Shown: in pieces, positions 10,652-23,200 of the stretch
Numbering within the stretch: position 1 is the stretch's first letter
Layout of the letters: every line of letters starts with the position of its first letter
Source of the DNA: Neurospora intermedia
Taxonomy: Eukaryota > Ascomycota > Sordariomycetes > Sordariales > Sordariaceae
DNA length: 64,000 nt
Assembly: GCA_037102815.1 (NCBI GenBank)
Contig: BTPP01000008.1
Coordinates: 2,542,001-2,606,000, forward strand
Direction: 5' to 3'
Made by a program: the position numbers and the translations under genes
Notes under the pieces: model-generated
Told to the model about the DNA's origin: nothing
The model's database searches: none
The model's input: only the letters and a program-made list of their open reading frames with translations

Positions 10652-13600
10652 GGCCGCGATGCGGAGGCAACTAGGAGGTACAGCAAAGCAGTCAGAAGAT
10701 CAGGGTGTTTCGGTGTGACAGAATCGAGCATGCGGAATCGAGGCAATTGCAGGCTATTACTGTATTCGGCTCGGGATGGTGGAAACTAAGAGGAGAAGAG
10801 CGCGGGGGTCAAGTTGGGATGTCCTACGAGAGACTGTGCCTTAAAAGTAGCGCTGCCATCCGTTCGTCGAAGCTCATGTGGAAAAGGAGGCTCTTTCTCA
10901 GAGTCCTTCTCACAAGCCCTCTGCGAAAGCCGGATGGAAGTCGGAATGGCTATGCCCCAGGCCTTACTTGGTCCGTCTCCTGTCTCGGTCTGCCGTCTAC
11001 TTTCCCATTGGTCAATATTGTTTACTTTGGGGCTGCACCCTTCCAATGAGTAGCTTGTCTCGACCGAGAATTGCGGTAGGTACCGTCAGGAGGTTGGGGG
11101 GATAGAGGGGTTGTGGTCACTCGTCATCTCTTCCACCAGGGCCGCAGGTCTAGCTGACAATCACAGGACAAATACGAAGAGACATGAAGAAAGAGTATGA
11201 GGCTTCCAACGCAATACACGACTTGCTGCAGACGAAATTACCCCGAAGACACCTGCATATTCTGTCAGGAGTGCTTCGCTGCAAACCGTATTGGTTGGTA
11301 TCGCCCACAATTCCCCGTCATCATTTTCCAAAATCTCTGACGGGCTCGTCGGGGTAGCTAGTGCCACCCCCTCCAACTTCTGTACCTGCGTGGCATGCTT
11401 CAGGTGCCACGTATGATGCCTAGCTCCAATTACCTATTTGCGTACCTTGCGCAAGCGTGCAAAAAAGCCCAATCATGACAATTACGGCGCACCGGCAGGC
11501 GGAAGGGGAGCAATGAAGTCGAGGTCAGGTTGGACTGGACAACTTCACCGCCCTTGGATCACCTCGAAGCACACGCTTCCATACCGGTGACTGAGCCAGA
11601 CGTACACCCAGAATGATCCTTGTGTTCCCCGGTTTCTTTCCTTTCTCTTCATATGCCATGGCGCAGCAGTCACGAGTCCCAGATGCTCTACTAACAGTTG
11701 CAGCCTAAATTTGGGGTCGAACTTTGGCTCCCGGTTTGGACGAAGACGTCCCGAAAAGCTTAGTTGAAGCTGTCAAGACTGACGTACATGGTATTTCGTC
11801 ATTAAGCCATGCCTGCTGCTTGCTGCAGTATCACAATGTCTCACATAACAACGAGAACGCCCTTGAAGAAAGAAGCAAAGAGGCAATCAGCCTGCCTGTC
11901 AGATGCAGCTTCATGTCAGTCACCTTCCGTCGGGCCTTGTCGCCGCTAGGCTTGGATGGGCTTGCGCTTCAGGGCCTCTCTATTCACGCGTGGAAATACC
12001 CCTCGTTGTTGTTGAGGCTTCAAGGTCCCCCTGCAACTTGCGGCGTCGTAAGAAGTGGATGCGCAAGAAGGCCGCGGGATATGCGGAGATAAGCCATCGC
12101 CTTTCTCTTGTCGTCTTCGATGACTTTGTTTTGTCGTCTACAGTTAAAGATGTCACCGAGGCCCGAACAACGGCAGCTTGCAGGCATAGCGGGGTGTCTA
12201 TGCAGGGTTGCATTGACGACGCACCGCTATCACTCACGTGTACATACCTAGCTATCAAACCTACAGCGCATCGTCACTGGTCAACTGGTAGCTGACTGGC
12301 CAATGGACTGACCCATGGGTAGCTGAAGCAAAAGTTTCGAGATGTTGATCACCATCGCCAATCTTACCACCGCCGGCTTCGGAACTCGGCTTCTAGAAGT
12401 ACGCCACTGTCACCTTTGACGTTCCATGACCACCAGGCCTCGGTCCCGGGACGGCAACCTGCGCAACTGAGTACATAGCTTGGATCGTACCATGGCGACA
12501 AGGCACAGAGTCTGATCGGATCGGCGGGCGGTGTGACTGCTACCGTTCATCGTGCACTGACACTGACAACATGTGTGAGTGTCCCTGGAAGACAAACCGG
12601 TCACAGATCTCGTCATGCGTGATGAAGTTCTGGCCGCCGATGATCCGGAGCCCGGCGCCAGGCGACGGGATTGGGCTTGTTCCACTGGCCTTCTGATGCG
12701 GCGGACTTGAACGCGACTCTTACCGGGCTTCAGAATAGCCTCCTCACGCGTCCTGACATGGAAACGTTTTGGGGTTCAACTGAGGCTTAGAAAGACGGTG
12801 AAGTTGATTTTCTCATTAAACTTGCATTGGCATCGTGGCGAAGCAGCAGCTTCGCAGGAATTCCGCATGTGGTATTGCTGTTTCGCATGTAAGTCTGCTT
12901 GGCCGATTGGATGCCTTGAGCGGAGACCGTGGTTTGAAGCCATTCAGAGACCATCCTCGAAGCCCGGCGTGAATGGGCCGAGACACTTGAAACGCCGATT
13001 TAATTGAAGGTTGAGCAGCCGGCGGGGAAAGGCTGAGGCCCTGGTAAAGGAACGGCAAAAGAAGCAAAAGAAGGAAATTGCGGCGACTGCGTGCAGAAGG
13101 GCGGGATACGCTAAGGAAACCGCTAGGAAGCTAATGTTCGTTCAAAACCTGCCCTTTCCAAATTTGTGATAGCTTCAGAGGCCAGTCCAAGTCTTGGACG
13201 CGAGTCGAGCTCTCATTTGCCGACTGACCTCTGCAGATGCATGTAAGTCGATGGTTTGGGACTTCGGGTACCTGGACCTCGAACACTCGTTCATCACTCG
13301 TCCGAAGCTTACGTATTTGTTCTCATTCGCTATTTGTTGACAGAGACGGCTTATCAGACGTCTCTATAGCGGGCGTTCGCGGGTTGCTGTCTCACAAGCC
13401 AAAGAATCACTACGGCCAAGATGGTGTGGACTGGCGGGGCTTGTGAAACGTTGACGGCCTTTCCAACGCTGAACCAGTGATATCATCCACGGCAGGAAGT
13501 CTTTCCACGGCAGAGGCGGGAAACTTTTCAGTCACAGTGATGATACTCCCAAAGAAAATCAGCAACGAACGACCGGCGACACAAACTTTTGGTGACTGGG

Positions 13601-15120
13601 CCGCTCTCAGAGGCCGGTGCTGATCGTTGGAACTGCACAGCTGTGGCGCAACGGCCACGCTGGGACGGCCGAAGACACTCGCACTTTTTCCACACCACAC
13701 CATGCCAAAATTCATCCTCAAGCACACATTCGGCATCTCCTGTTTCTATTTCCTATACTTCGCATAAAAAGTTGCCAAAAATGGTGGTGTAGACCGCTGA
13801 TACGGGCAAGGCGTGACGATGACCATGACGACGAGAAGCAGAATTGGAAACGCGCCAAGCATCTCCGCCCAGCAACAAAAGTCAGGGAAAGCAAAAACAT
13901 CTTCACATTTTCAGCTCATAAGCACAGAAAGACTGCTCCCAAACTCCCAAAATGCACTTCCAGTTCCCAAAAGCGGTAGACTGTCGTTGCATCATGTTCT
14001 CTTTTGGGCTTCAAATTCCACACTCGGCATTTTGGATTACACACCTAGGCCTCTCTGGCTTTGAGTTTTGGTGGCTGTTGTAACCCACCATCATTTCAGT
14101 GAGTGTCATCCCGCATGTTTCGAAACAAATTTGTTTCCTCACTGCCCCTGTCTTTTTATTTCGATCGTCGCTTCATATCACAGCCTGCAGTGGGTGAACG
14201 TACACACCGGATGTCTCTCGACACCTGGGTGGACTGGTCCGTACTATCCGTTTCTTGTCAACGATGTCAATTATGCTCCTTCTCTTGTCCCTCAGATACA
14301 AGGTTCTAAGCGCGGTTTCCGTATGATGCAAGTAGACACCGCCGATTTTGACCGGTTCACTGAGCTTTGATGTCTTGCGACGGCACAGCAACTTGGTATA
14401 TCGACCTGGCATCAGGCTGGGGATGGAGGTGTCGCCGGATGCCTCCGAGCAACTGGCCCGACTCACTATCTCCCTTTTCCTTCGTGTCTTGGACTTGCCG
14501 TCTTTCCGACCGCGGCTTCAACCGCGATGTCAACACTTTCGCACACCTACTCTCGGATTTGAGTACTTGCCAGCGTATCTTGTTACGTACCTACGTCTAC
14601 CTACCTCCTTAAGAAGTATTCGCGACAACCGATCTGAGTAGACTGCACCCTGACCGTGAAACCAGCAGCACAACGAGGCGAAACAAGGCAAGACAGATCT
14701 GTCCAATACCTCGAGCCAGTCGCTTCACCGCTCAAACTGTCAACTCGCCCGACTGCATACCTCTATGGTCTCATCCAGGGCTGGGAGTCCGTTCCTTCTC
14801 CTTCATTGAGGCAGTGGTAAACAGACGCCTCAGTCCGTCTCCCTTTTCTGCATTGTGCTCAACTAGGGTAACTCCACGTCAACCGTTGTGCGGTGGCGCT
14901 TCCTGGAAAGAACCAAAACTCGCCAAATCATGACACTCCATCGAATCCAATCTCCGAGGACTGGAACTTCGGAGTGTACTTGCCTAGAGGTAGGCAAATT
15001 TCAGGTTGACTACCCTTAGGGTACCTTGCAGACCACTGAAACATATCCGGACGGTATCCGTTGGTTGCCTCACAAAAATTTCCAACTTTCGGCTATGTGT
15101 CCACGAGCTTCACTCCCTGT

Positions 15121-15136
15121 AGGTAGGTAGGTAGGC
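15121..15136. repeat. (AGGT)n microsatellite
   Basis: A short run of AGGT units, related in sequence to the dispersed CCTAGAGGTAGGTA motif found elsewhere in the window. Confidence 0.7.
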
Positions 15137-15757
15137 ACCTCGTCCTTTGCACTTACACCTTCCCAGCAAGGTACATGTACCCAAAACTCAACAGCCCTGT
15201 ATTCAACCTGCTTGGCCTTGAACCTGTCCACCTCATCAGCCACTTCCAGTCATCAAACCACGTCACCACACACATATCACCCGTATTTTAGAGAATAACC
15301 ACCACACAGCCCTGTTCTCTCTGGCTCTACATACATGTCTATGGTAGTGTATGGTGGCCAGGTAGACGAGGCAGTGAACCCATCACGGTCCAGTCACCTC
15401 ACCTCCCCCCACCCCACCTCACTTCCATGAAGCCGACAACAAGAACGAAACACTTTTCAAGGCGGCTCCATACCACGAACTTAAGGAGGCTTAGTCCTGA
15501 GTAGTCCTGTTCTGCCCTGTCTTGGCTGGGGCTCCTAGCCGACAAATGAGCCGGTGACGTGACAAATAGGTCGGTGACGTGACAAATGGAAAAGGAGAAA
15601 GAAGAAAGAAGACAGGAGTACAAGAGTAGGTACGAGAGACAAACCTGGCTGGGAAGATGAGGCTTTACCCTCCTGGAGCACATACAGCTAGCTGGCTTCG
15701 CCTCGAATTTTCCACGTGGATTTTCTAGTTATCCAAGCAGTCAGGCAGTTCGTAGCT

Positions 15758-15803
15758 ACCTAGAGGTAGGTACATTTGCCTACGTTTACCTAGAGGTAGG
15801 TAC
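15758..15803. repeat. Paired CCTAGAGGTAGGTA intergenic motif
   Basis: Two copies of ACCTAGAGGTAGGTAC start at 15758 and 15788, 30 bp apart. The same core recurs at 14983, 25659, 26202, 37392, 38951, 56056, 56184 and 58889, always outside coding sequence. Confidence 0.7.
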
Positions 15804-16360
15804 TCGATCAGGTAAGGTAGGTAGCTCTGATTTTCCAGTCTCAAGCAGCCATGCAGCGATCGGACTTTATCTTGGTTATTAGTGCTTACCTACACCCTTG
15901 CCACTTGCCTTGGCCGCCTTGTCAAGTTGTTGTCTTGAGGGCGGTGAGGCAACGGAGTTTCCAGTCTTATTTTGACCTGACAAGGCGCAACAAAGTCTAC
16001 ATACCTAATATACAGCTCCCTAGCTACAAGGTACATGGCTACACTCTACTATTTTCCATGTTTGTGTCGAGAAATCGTCGAGTGTCCTGGTGGGCATCCA
16101 GCAGACGACACAACTGCTGACGAGCAGTGACAAAGAACGTGGACATATCCAACTCGCTATTCGAATTTCTGTCTAATCTCCTCACTGAATAATCACTGCC
16201 TGTCATTAATCTCAGCTACTATTACACCCTAAAGGGCCATTATCGTCCCCATATTCTAACAAAAAGCCATACCCTTATTTTCCATCACCATCAATACGAT
16301 ACATAACAACTACAAGTTTCGTCAAAGAACCAAGTCAACACCCCCTGACATGACCGTACC

Positions 16361-18682
16361 TCAGACAACATCAAACCCACTCTCCGTCTGGCCCCAAGCA
16401 GGTAACTCCTCCTCAACTCTCGCCGCCCTCACCCTAGAACTGACCACATGAATCCCCAAACCCTCCACATAACTCCCATGCATAACCACCTTCCCATCCA
16501 TCTTGACGATATTCACCACCAAGTTTCTCCCTAGAAAGGGTTCCACGTCCTTGGGGTCCAGACTCCTCAACACTTCCTCCTGTCCTACCCAATCTCCATC
16601 TTCTCCATATCCTTCGTCTTTACCCCTGAAGCCATTGCCAACGTCACCTTCAAAGCCCACAAAACGACCACCGACACTTCTGCTTCCAGCACTTGCAACA
16701 ACACCCTTGACAGCACCGCCAACACCGAACCTCCCCGTCCCCATCACCTTTTCAACGAGCGCCTTTGTCAACGGCACAGTTCCTGACACCATAACTTCAT
16801 CCATCCCATCCATCTTACTCTCCCCATACCGCTCATCCGACGCAAAAACCCCCATCGACCCGACATGATTCTTGGCTGACGCCCACTCCTTCGGGTTCTT
16901 TGGTGCTTCCCCGAGAAACAGATGAATGAAGAACGGCCCATCCAAGGCTTGCTTCTTCACCCTCACATTGGCTAGCCACTCCCTGTATTGCCCATTACCG
17001 CTGAAGACCCTTCCGGCAGGTAGATTGCCGGGGACCTTTTTCCCTGGTCCCAGTCTTCCGGCTCGTAGTTCCTTGCGGTAGAGACTCGAGGGGGTCGATG
17101 GACCGTAAAGGCGGTTGATCGCTGCCATTACCCTTCCCCTTGCCCTCCTTGATAGTGCTCGGCTCTGGCCGTTCGGTACACTACCCGACACTCCAACCAG
17201 CTCGGGGTAGGTGTATCCAAACCTCGTATGATCGCGGACCATGTCCGATGTCCAGAACGTGCCGTTCGCGTTAAAGTAGAATGGTGTCAAAGGGGTGGCG
17301 GCGGTCTGGAACTCGCCTCGGGAGGTGGTGTAGGATGCGATGTAGGCTTGCATGGGGGTGACGTAGCTGCTTGGGTACAGGGACTGCCAAATAGCGAAGA
17401 TGCGGTCGACCATGGCGTGGTGAAGAAAGAAAATGGGATCAAAGGAGGAGTAGGGAATGTAGGCCATGTGGCCGCCTTGAGCATTGGGTTGGCCTAGTCC
17501 GCCGCCGCCGGCTAGGTTGTGTACAGTGTCATGGATGGCTTCGAGGGAGTCGAAGGAGCCATTATTGATGTAGGGTATCCAGGCGTTGTTGCTGAAGGTG
17601 CTGTAGTTGCCGTAGTTGGAGAAAAGAATGTAGAGGCGTTGGCCGATTGAGTCGAGATTTTGGTCAAAGTTCACAGCCACGAGGGAGTTGTTGGATTGCG
17701 CCTTGATATCGCTGGTAGTCGGGCTTCTGAGAGTAGTTGTCCATATATCCCACTGTCGTACACCAATGTCAGCAGAGGTCACTTTGCCAAAGGTGAATTG
17801 CACTCACCGGATCCTGAAGAAAGGCAGTAGCATTCAGCGGCTTGAAGGAGTAACTGAACAAGGGGTTGGCAATTCTCTGTACACCATTGGGGCCATTCAC
17901 ATCCACGTACGGGCTCCCACCAACACTAAGAGGTAGAACGCTCTGTCCAGAAGGCGGGCTGGAGGCCCAATCCCAATAGGGTATGCGGAACCGGAGAGCA
18001 GCCGCCTGGTATCGGTTTCGTGGTTCGCCTTCGGGCCACCATTTGGCAATGTTCTGGATCAGATTGTAAAGTACTTGCTGTGGACGGGTCTTGGGTCAGC
18101 AGGCGTCATGGTCTCAGGGACAGAGAGAGGGACGTACCTCGTAGAGGGCAAGATAAGGGCGATGCCATGTCGGGAAGAGGATCGAGGAGTGAGTACAATA
18201 TCCTGTTTCCTCATTTCCGGGAGTTGGAGTCACACCGCCCCAGGTTTGGTGAGGTATGCCGTGTATCCCTGGTTGACGTTGTTGTTCGTTAGCATGACAG
18301 AAAGCACATGTGCAGCGTGTCAGTAGACCAAGCAGAATAGCGAGGGGGGAACATCAAGTGTAACATTAGTACCAGTAATCCCGTACCACGACACCGGCGA
18401 TGACTGGTCGGTGAACTGCATCAGACTGAGTCCCAGGATATAGAGTGTCCATAACTCTTTGTCCTGTTCGAGCTGACGGATTTCTTGTCGAGGTCGGATC
18501 GTCTCCCCACCCTCAGCTCCCGTTACTACCGGCACCGGTTCTTGTGAAGCGAGCTGGCGCTTTATGAGCTTTGCTGCGTCAAAGCCATAGTCGTACGCGC
18601 CATATTGTGCGAGAACGGAGTGCGTGGCGAACACAGCCAGAGATAGTAGGGCGACTGGTAGCCGAAAGCGTGCCATTGGCAT
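16361..18682 (-). CDS. Secreted tyrosinase (type-3 copper monooxygenase)
   Basis: Four exons (18682-18373, 18268-18138, 18077-17808, 17752-16361) join in frame to 700 aa. The N-terminus ([25 protein letters not shown]) is a typical secretory signal. The CuA site shows HGIPHQTW (His about 106), YCTHSS (His about 130, with the Cys two residues before it that makes the thioether bridge in fungal tyrosinases) and [12 protein letters not shown] (His about 139). The CuB site has HDTVH (His about 311 and 315) and [11 protein letters not shown] (about 347-349). The copper domain is followed by a long tail of about 300 aa resembling the C-terminal domain that caps the active site in latent fungal tyrosinases. 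The enzyme would hydroxylate monophenols and oxidise diphenols to quinones for melanin-like pigment. The classic N. crassa tyrosinase has no such signal peptide as I recall it, so this is a paralogue. The splice joins are all frame-consistent. Confidence 0.92.
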
Positions 18683-20294
18683 GGGTTGCGATGTGCAATG
18701 GTCAATCTCGGCTGTCGCAATGATTGAGACGTAGTCTTTGCTCGGAGAAGAGCCGGTGAAGCGTGCGGAAGGCTGACCGCGAAGAAGATTGGTCGAGAAC
18801 GATGTGGGCTAGGTAACGTACGTTGCGGGTGGGTGGGAGAGACCGGAGAGGAATGGGATGTAACCAAGGCGGTGATGAGGTGTGATTAGGAGAGGTAAAT
18901 GTGTGTCGAAGTAGTCATCGACGAAGTCCTTAGATGCCCCGAGCCAGAAATGAATGCTGATGGTCGAGATTATGGCAAAGATTGGGACGTGATTCAAGTA
19001 AATGCTGATTAGAGAATGAGTTGGCGAGATGGACAGATCAGAAGAAAGAAGAGAAAAAGGTTTCTGGATCCAGAAAAAAAAAGAAATCTTGAAGTACGAA
19101 ACGAGTGACTGATTGATGTTCCGGTCACGGTGGACAGTGGCTTTTCTGATTGTCAAGCATGCCCTGACCACCGATAATGGCAAAGTACAGGATGTCGTAG
19201 TAGGCAAGGTACTCACTCGACCCAAAACACCAACACAGCGAGACGAACTGAAGCTTGCGATCGCCAGGTAGAAATTGAAGATGTCAGAGAAAAGTCTGAA
19301 ACTGCCCGGAAAGTGGAGAGACAGCCAAGTGCCGTGGAGCCGAGCCGAGCGTGCAGTGATAGTGACGATTCTATGGAAAGGACGAGAACTTCATCAGGAA
19401 GGAACAGCGAGAGTGAAAGTGGAAGGTACTACAGTACCTATTTCCATACCGACACAATTTCCACACTGGTTGACACAAGGAAGGTACATCTGGCACAAAA
19501 AGGGGGATCCGAATGCCGTGATCGGAAGTCGGGCATCAGAGAGGCAGGTGAAACCCGACATCGGTTTTGAAATTGCTTCCTTCCTGGATGGGCGTGTTGC
19601 CTGTGAAAGTGTCAGGTCACTGGGGGTAACTATCCGTAACAGCGTTATATCCATTTCAGCTGCAGTGTGGTTTCATGTTGGAGTGTCTCACCTAGGCATG
19701 GTAACAAACTGAAAGTATTTTGAAAGAAAAAGTCACCCCGTTGTGAATAGCTTTATAATAAGTATCGAGTTCCTCACTCGAGGACAACACTTCCACTTGT
19801 ATGCTGCCAATCACATCCCGAAACCCCATCTTCTCCAACTGCACCATCGTTGACACGCATACCTATCAATAGGGGTCACGGCAGCTATCCGATCGTGTTA
19901 AACACAATCTTGCGTCGTGGTGTCGTCTCCCGCCCTTGTGTTCAGGTACATCATTCTCTTGTGCTACCGTCCAGTTTGCATTTGTCATCAAACCATTGCT
20001 CATAGCCATGAAGAATGACCTGTGGATGACGGGATTCAGCTCACTTGCGTCAAAGTCAAATTCACTCGAGTGTCCCACCACATGCTACTACTGTTCATGG
20101 TTCAAGTTTCACCATGCCGTGGGAATAAGAAAATGTCTGCCGGTATGACCGAAACATGAAAGAAAAACATTCGAACATTGCAAATTACACTAGCCTAACT
20201 TACTCCCATGATGCTGCTAAACACATAAACCCATACATAGGAACTTTTCTGTACCCTTTGACCAGACCCATCCATACATAGAACTCGATATCTC
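18683..20294. other. Intergenic region
   Basis: About 1.6 kb between the tyrosinase start and the RNA polymerase I subunit 3' end. Short frames are present (the longest is 145 codons at 19275-19712, plus strand) but lack any recognisable domain or coding character. It presumably carries the tyrosinase promoter. Confidence 0.5.
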
Positions 20295-23200
20295 TTAAGC
20301 CGTCAACATCATCTCGCCCGCCTTCTTCCCTACCAACTGTCCCCTCCTAATCTCATCCTTCTTATCTACCTTGTACTTCAGCTTGATGCCCATAGCCGCC
20401 AGCTCCACATCCAAGTACTTGAGCGCACCCGGCACCGCAACGATGGTAGTGTTCTCTCCACCGATCCACTGGGTACCGCTGCCATCTTCCCAGATCTCTC
20501 CGTCAATCTGCATGAGATCGACATCCTCCATATCGTCCAGCCTGACCGCGCAGTTCCTGCACCTAACAGTGCTGACGGCCTTGCGCTTGCCGATAAATGG
20601 CGACACGGTCGGTTGCGTGGAAAGGAAGGAGCCGCACTGACGGCACATCCAGCTCTTGGAGTAATCCGAGCAGTTGAGAAGACGGTCCTGAAGGAGGAAC
20701 GAAGTACCGTGAGCGAGAAGGGCATCGCGCTCCATTTCACCGACACGGATACCACCACCCTTCTTACGACCCTTGATGGGCTGACCAGTCGTAGGCACGA
20801 CGGGACCAGTGGTACGCACTTGGTACTTGTCGTTAACCATGTGACGCAGACGCTGGTAGTAGACCACACCAATGTAGATATCCGCTTGGAACTCCTCGCC
20901 CGTAATACCAGAGTAGAGGGGCTCGTTGCCGTGGTAGTTGTAGCCGGCCTTCATGAGCTGGTGGCCAAAGTAATCGCCCGCCGTGTTTTGCTCGTCGAAC
21001 TTGAAGGGGGTCGAGTCCTGCGCGAGACCGTGCAGGGCGCCAGCCTTGCCGGCTAGCGACTCGACAAACATGCCGATGGTCATGCGCGACGGGAAAGCGT
21101 GAGGGTTAATGATAACGTCGGGCTGGATACCGGTTTCCGAGAAGGGCATGTCGGTGGCGGGCCACTTTTGCGAAAGGACACCCTTTTGACCGTGACGAGA
21201 CGAGAACTTGTCACCAATGACGGGGGAACGGGGAATGCGCAACTTGATGGAGACGGTCTGCAGGGGCTCGGTGCCGTTGTCGGCGCCGATGACGCGGACT
21301 TCCTCTACAAAGGCGTCTTCCGAGTCCTTGTACCGCTCGTAGTGAGTGACGCCGTCGCGGTTGACGAGCTGGCCGTTGTAATCGGCGGAAACGGTGTGCC
21401 ACGCGCAGATGACGTCGCCCTCACGGAGCAGACGGCCGACGCGAGGGAGACCGTCGTTGTCGAGCATGTCGCGGGTGGACTCCCGGATGGTGCTGTTGGG
21501 CGCGAAGCCGAACATCTTGACGATGCTCTTGGCCGAGCGTGTCCTGCTGTCATCCTTGAGACTGACCTTCTTGGTCTTGTAGATACTACCGTGACCAAAT
21601 CCTCTCTCGTGTGCCGACTTGTTGAGAATCATGGCGTCGTCCATGTCGTAACCAGTGTATGAAATGACAGCGACGACGGCGTTCATGCCGTTGGGGAAGT
21701 TGTCGAAACCGTACGTGTTGTGCAGAGGTGCACGGACAACAGGCGTCTGCCCCGTCTGGAGGCGGTACATCTTGTTGTCCGTACGGTGGGCAAGAGCCGT
21801 TGCTGGTGTACCCATGGTTTGCTTACCCATCTGACACTGGTACATGTTACGGGGAGACTGGTTGAAGTCGGAGAAGGGGGTCATGTTGGCGAGGATGGAG
21901 AGGATGTTAGTAGGATCGAACTCCACGTGGGTAGAATCCCCGGGGATGACCTCCTGCTCCGTGCAGGCAATCGACATGTAAGGCTGCTCCTGAGGACCGA
22001 CAAAGTCCTCCTTCTGCAGAGGGAGGTACTTGACGGGACGGACCATACGAGCGGGCTGAGAGGACATGTAGAGACCGGGGTAAGAACCGCCGTTGGAAGG
22101 AGGGACGTAGCCAATCTCGAGCTGAAGAGGTACGCCGTTCTCGCCATTGACCTTCCAGTAACGGAGAGTCTCGGCAATGGACTTGCACTCCTCAGGAGTG
22201 CACCAACCGACGATCCTGCCATCAAGCATGACGACTACACTCTCGCTGGTGGCAGCCGAGGAAATGTTGACAACGCCGAGCTCGAAAGCCAGACGAGGAA
22301 TGGTAGAGGCATCCACAGACTCCGTCATGATCTTGCACTTGTGGGCCAAATGGTTGAGCAGACCGCAAGGAGAACCATCAGGAGTGTGGACAGGGCAGAG
22401 GAAACCCCACGATTCGGGCAAAAGCTTACGGACCGTTGTCGTCTTGAGTTGGGCGAAGAAGGAACCACGATGCACCATGCGGAAGTGACTGATGAAACGC
22501 AAGAAGTTGAGCTTCTCGGCAACGACGGTGAAGCCGGAAACCTGCTGCAAATCGAGACCGGAAGGGGACACAAGGTTGCCGGTAGACAAGAAGTACTCGA
22601 GCGACTGACCAATGTTTTCGTTGGCCCTGCGGAAGATGGCGATGGGGAAGTCCTTGAGGAAAGTGTCGGATTGGAAAGATACCGTGGGGTTCCTCCTGAG
22701 GTAGTCGCGAAGGGAGGCCCGGAAGGAAACGGTCAACAGCTCCTCGAGCCTCTCCTTGATGATCTGGCCGTAGAGGAAACCACCCAGGAGAATCTCCTGG
22801 TTCTGGACGGCATCGGGGTTGTCGACAGCGCAGTCACCGGCAACGAGGGCGTACAGCTTGCGGCACATGAAGAGCAGCATGTTGAACTTGTCGGCATCCT
22901 GCTGCTCGGTGACGTCCTGGGAGCCGAGATGGACAAGAACAATCTTGCGGAGGAACTCTGTGCCAACCTCGTAGTCGGACATGGTGTCGGGGACGCCGAG
23001 AACGACGCGGAACTTTTGGCCGAGGTACGCGCGAGTCTGGGTCTTGCTGTAAAGGCCGTATTTCTTGTAGGTGCGGAGAAGGAGTTCGACGCGGTCGGTC
23101 AAGAAGGTGTTGGCGACGCCCTTGGACTGGGGTGGGCCGACAAGACCCTCGAAGATTTCTCGATCGTTTGTCTCAACGAGGGCCTTCATGATCATCATGA

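Larger units (their letters stand above)
10652..16360. other. 5.7-kb region with no recognisable gene
   Basis: All open frames here are under about 130 codons. None has a recognisable domain, and I found no convincing splice chain. The sequence is not strikingly AT-rich, so it does not look like a heavily mutated (RIP) repeat. It holds several CCTAGAGGTAGGTA motifs (14983, 15758, 15788) and a TAGGTAGGTAGG stretch near 15121. It is upstream of the transcription-factor gene and downstream of the tyrosinase gene. Promoter elements or non-coding transcripts are possible but unproven. Confidence 0.5.

Noticed and set aside
10652-16360. RIP-mutated transposon relic
   Set aside because: Base composition is not strongly AT-shifted and no terminal repeats or transposase/reverse-transcriptase fragments were seen.
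16361-18682. Tyrosinase and transcription factor as parts of a pigment gene cluster
   Set aside because: No polyketide synthase, laccase or other pigment gene is in the window, and a 5.7-kb gap separates the two genes.
19275-19712. 145-codon plus-strand frame upstream of tyrosinase
   Set aside because: No domain or coding character; position and composition fit promoter or leader sequence.
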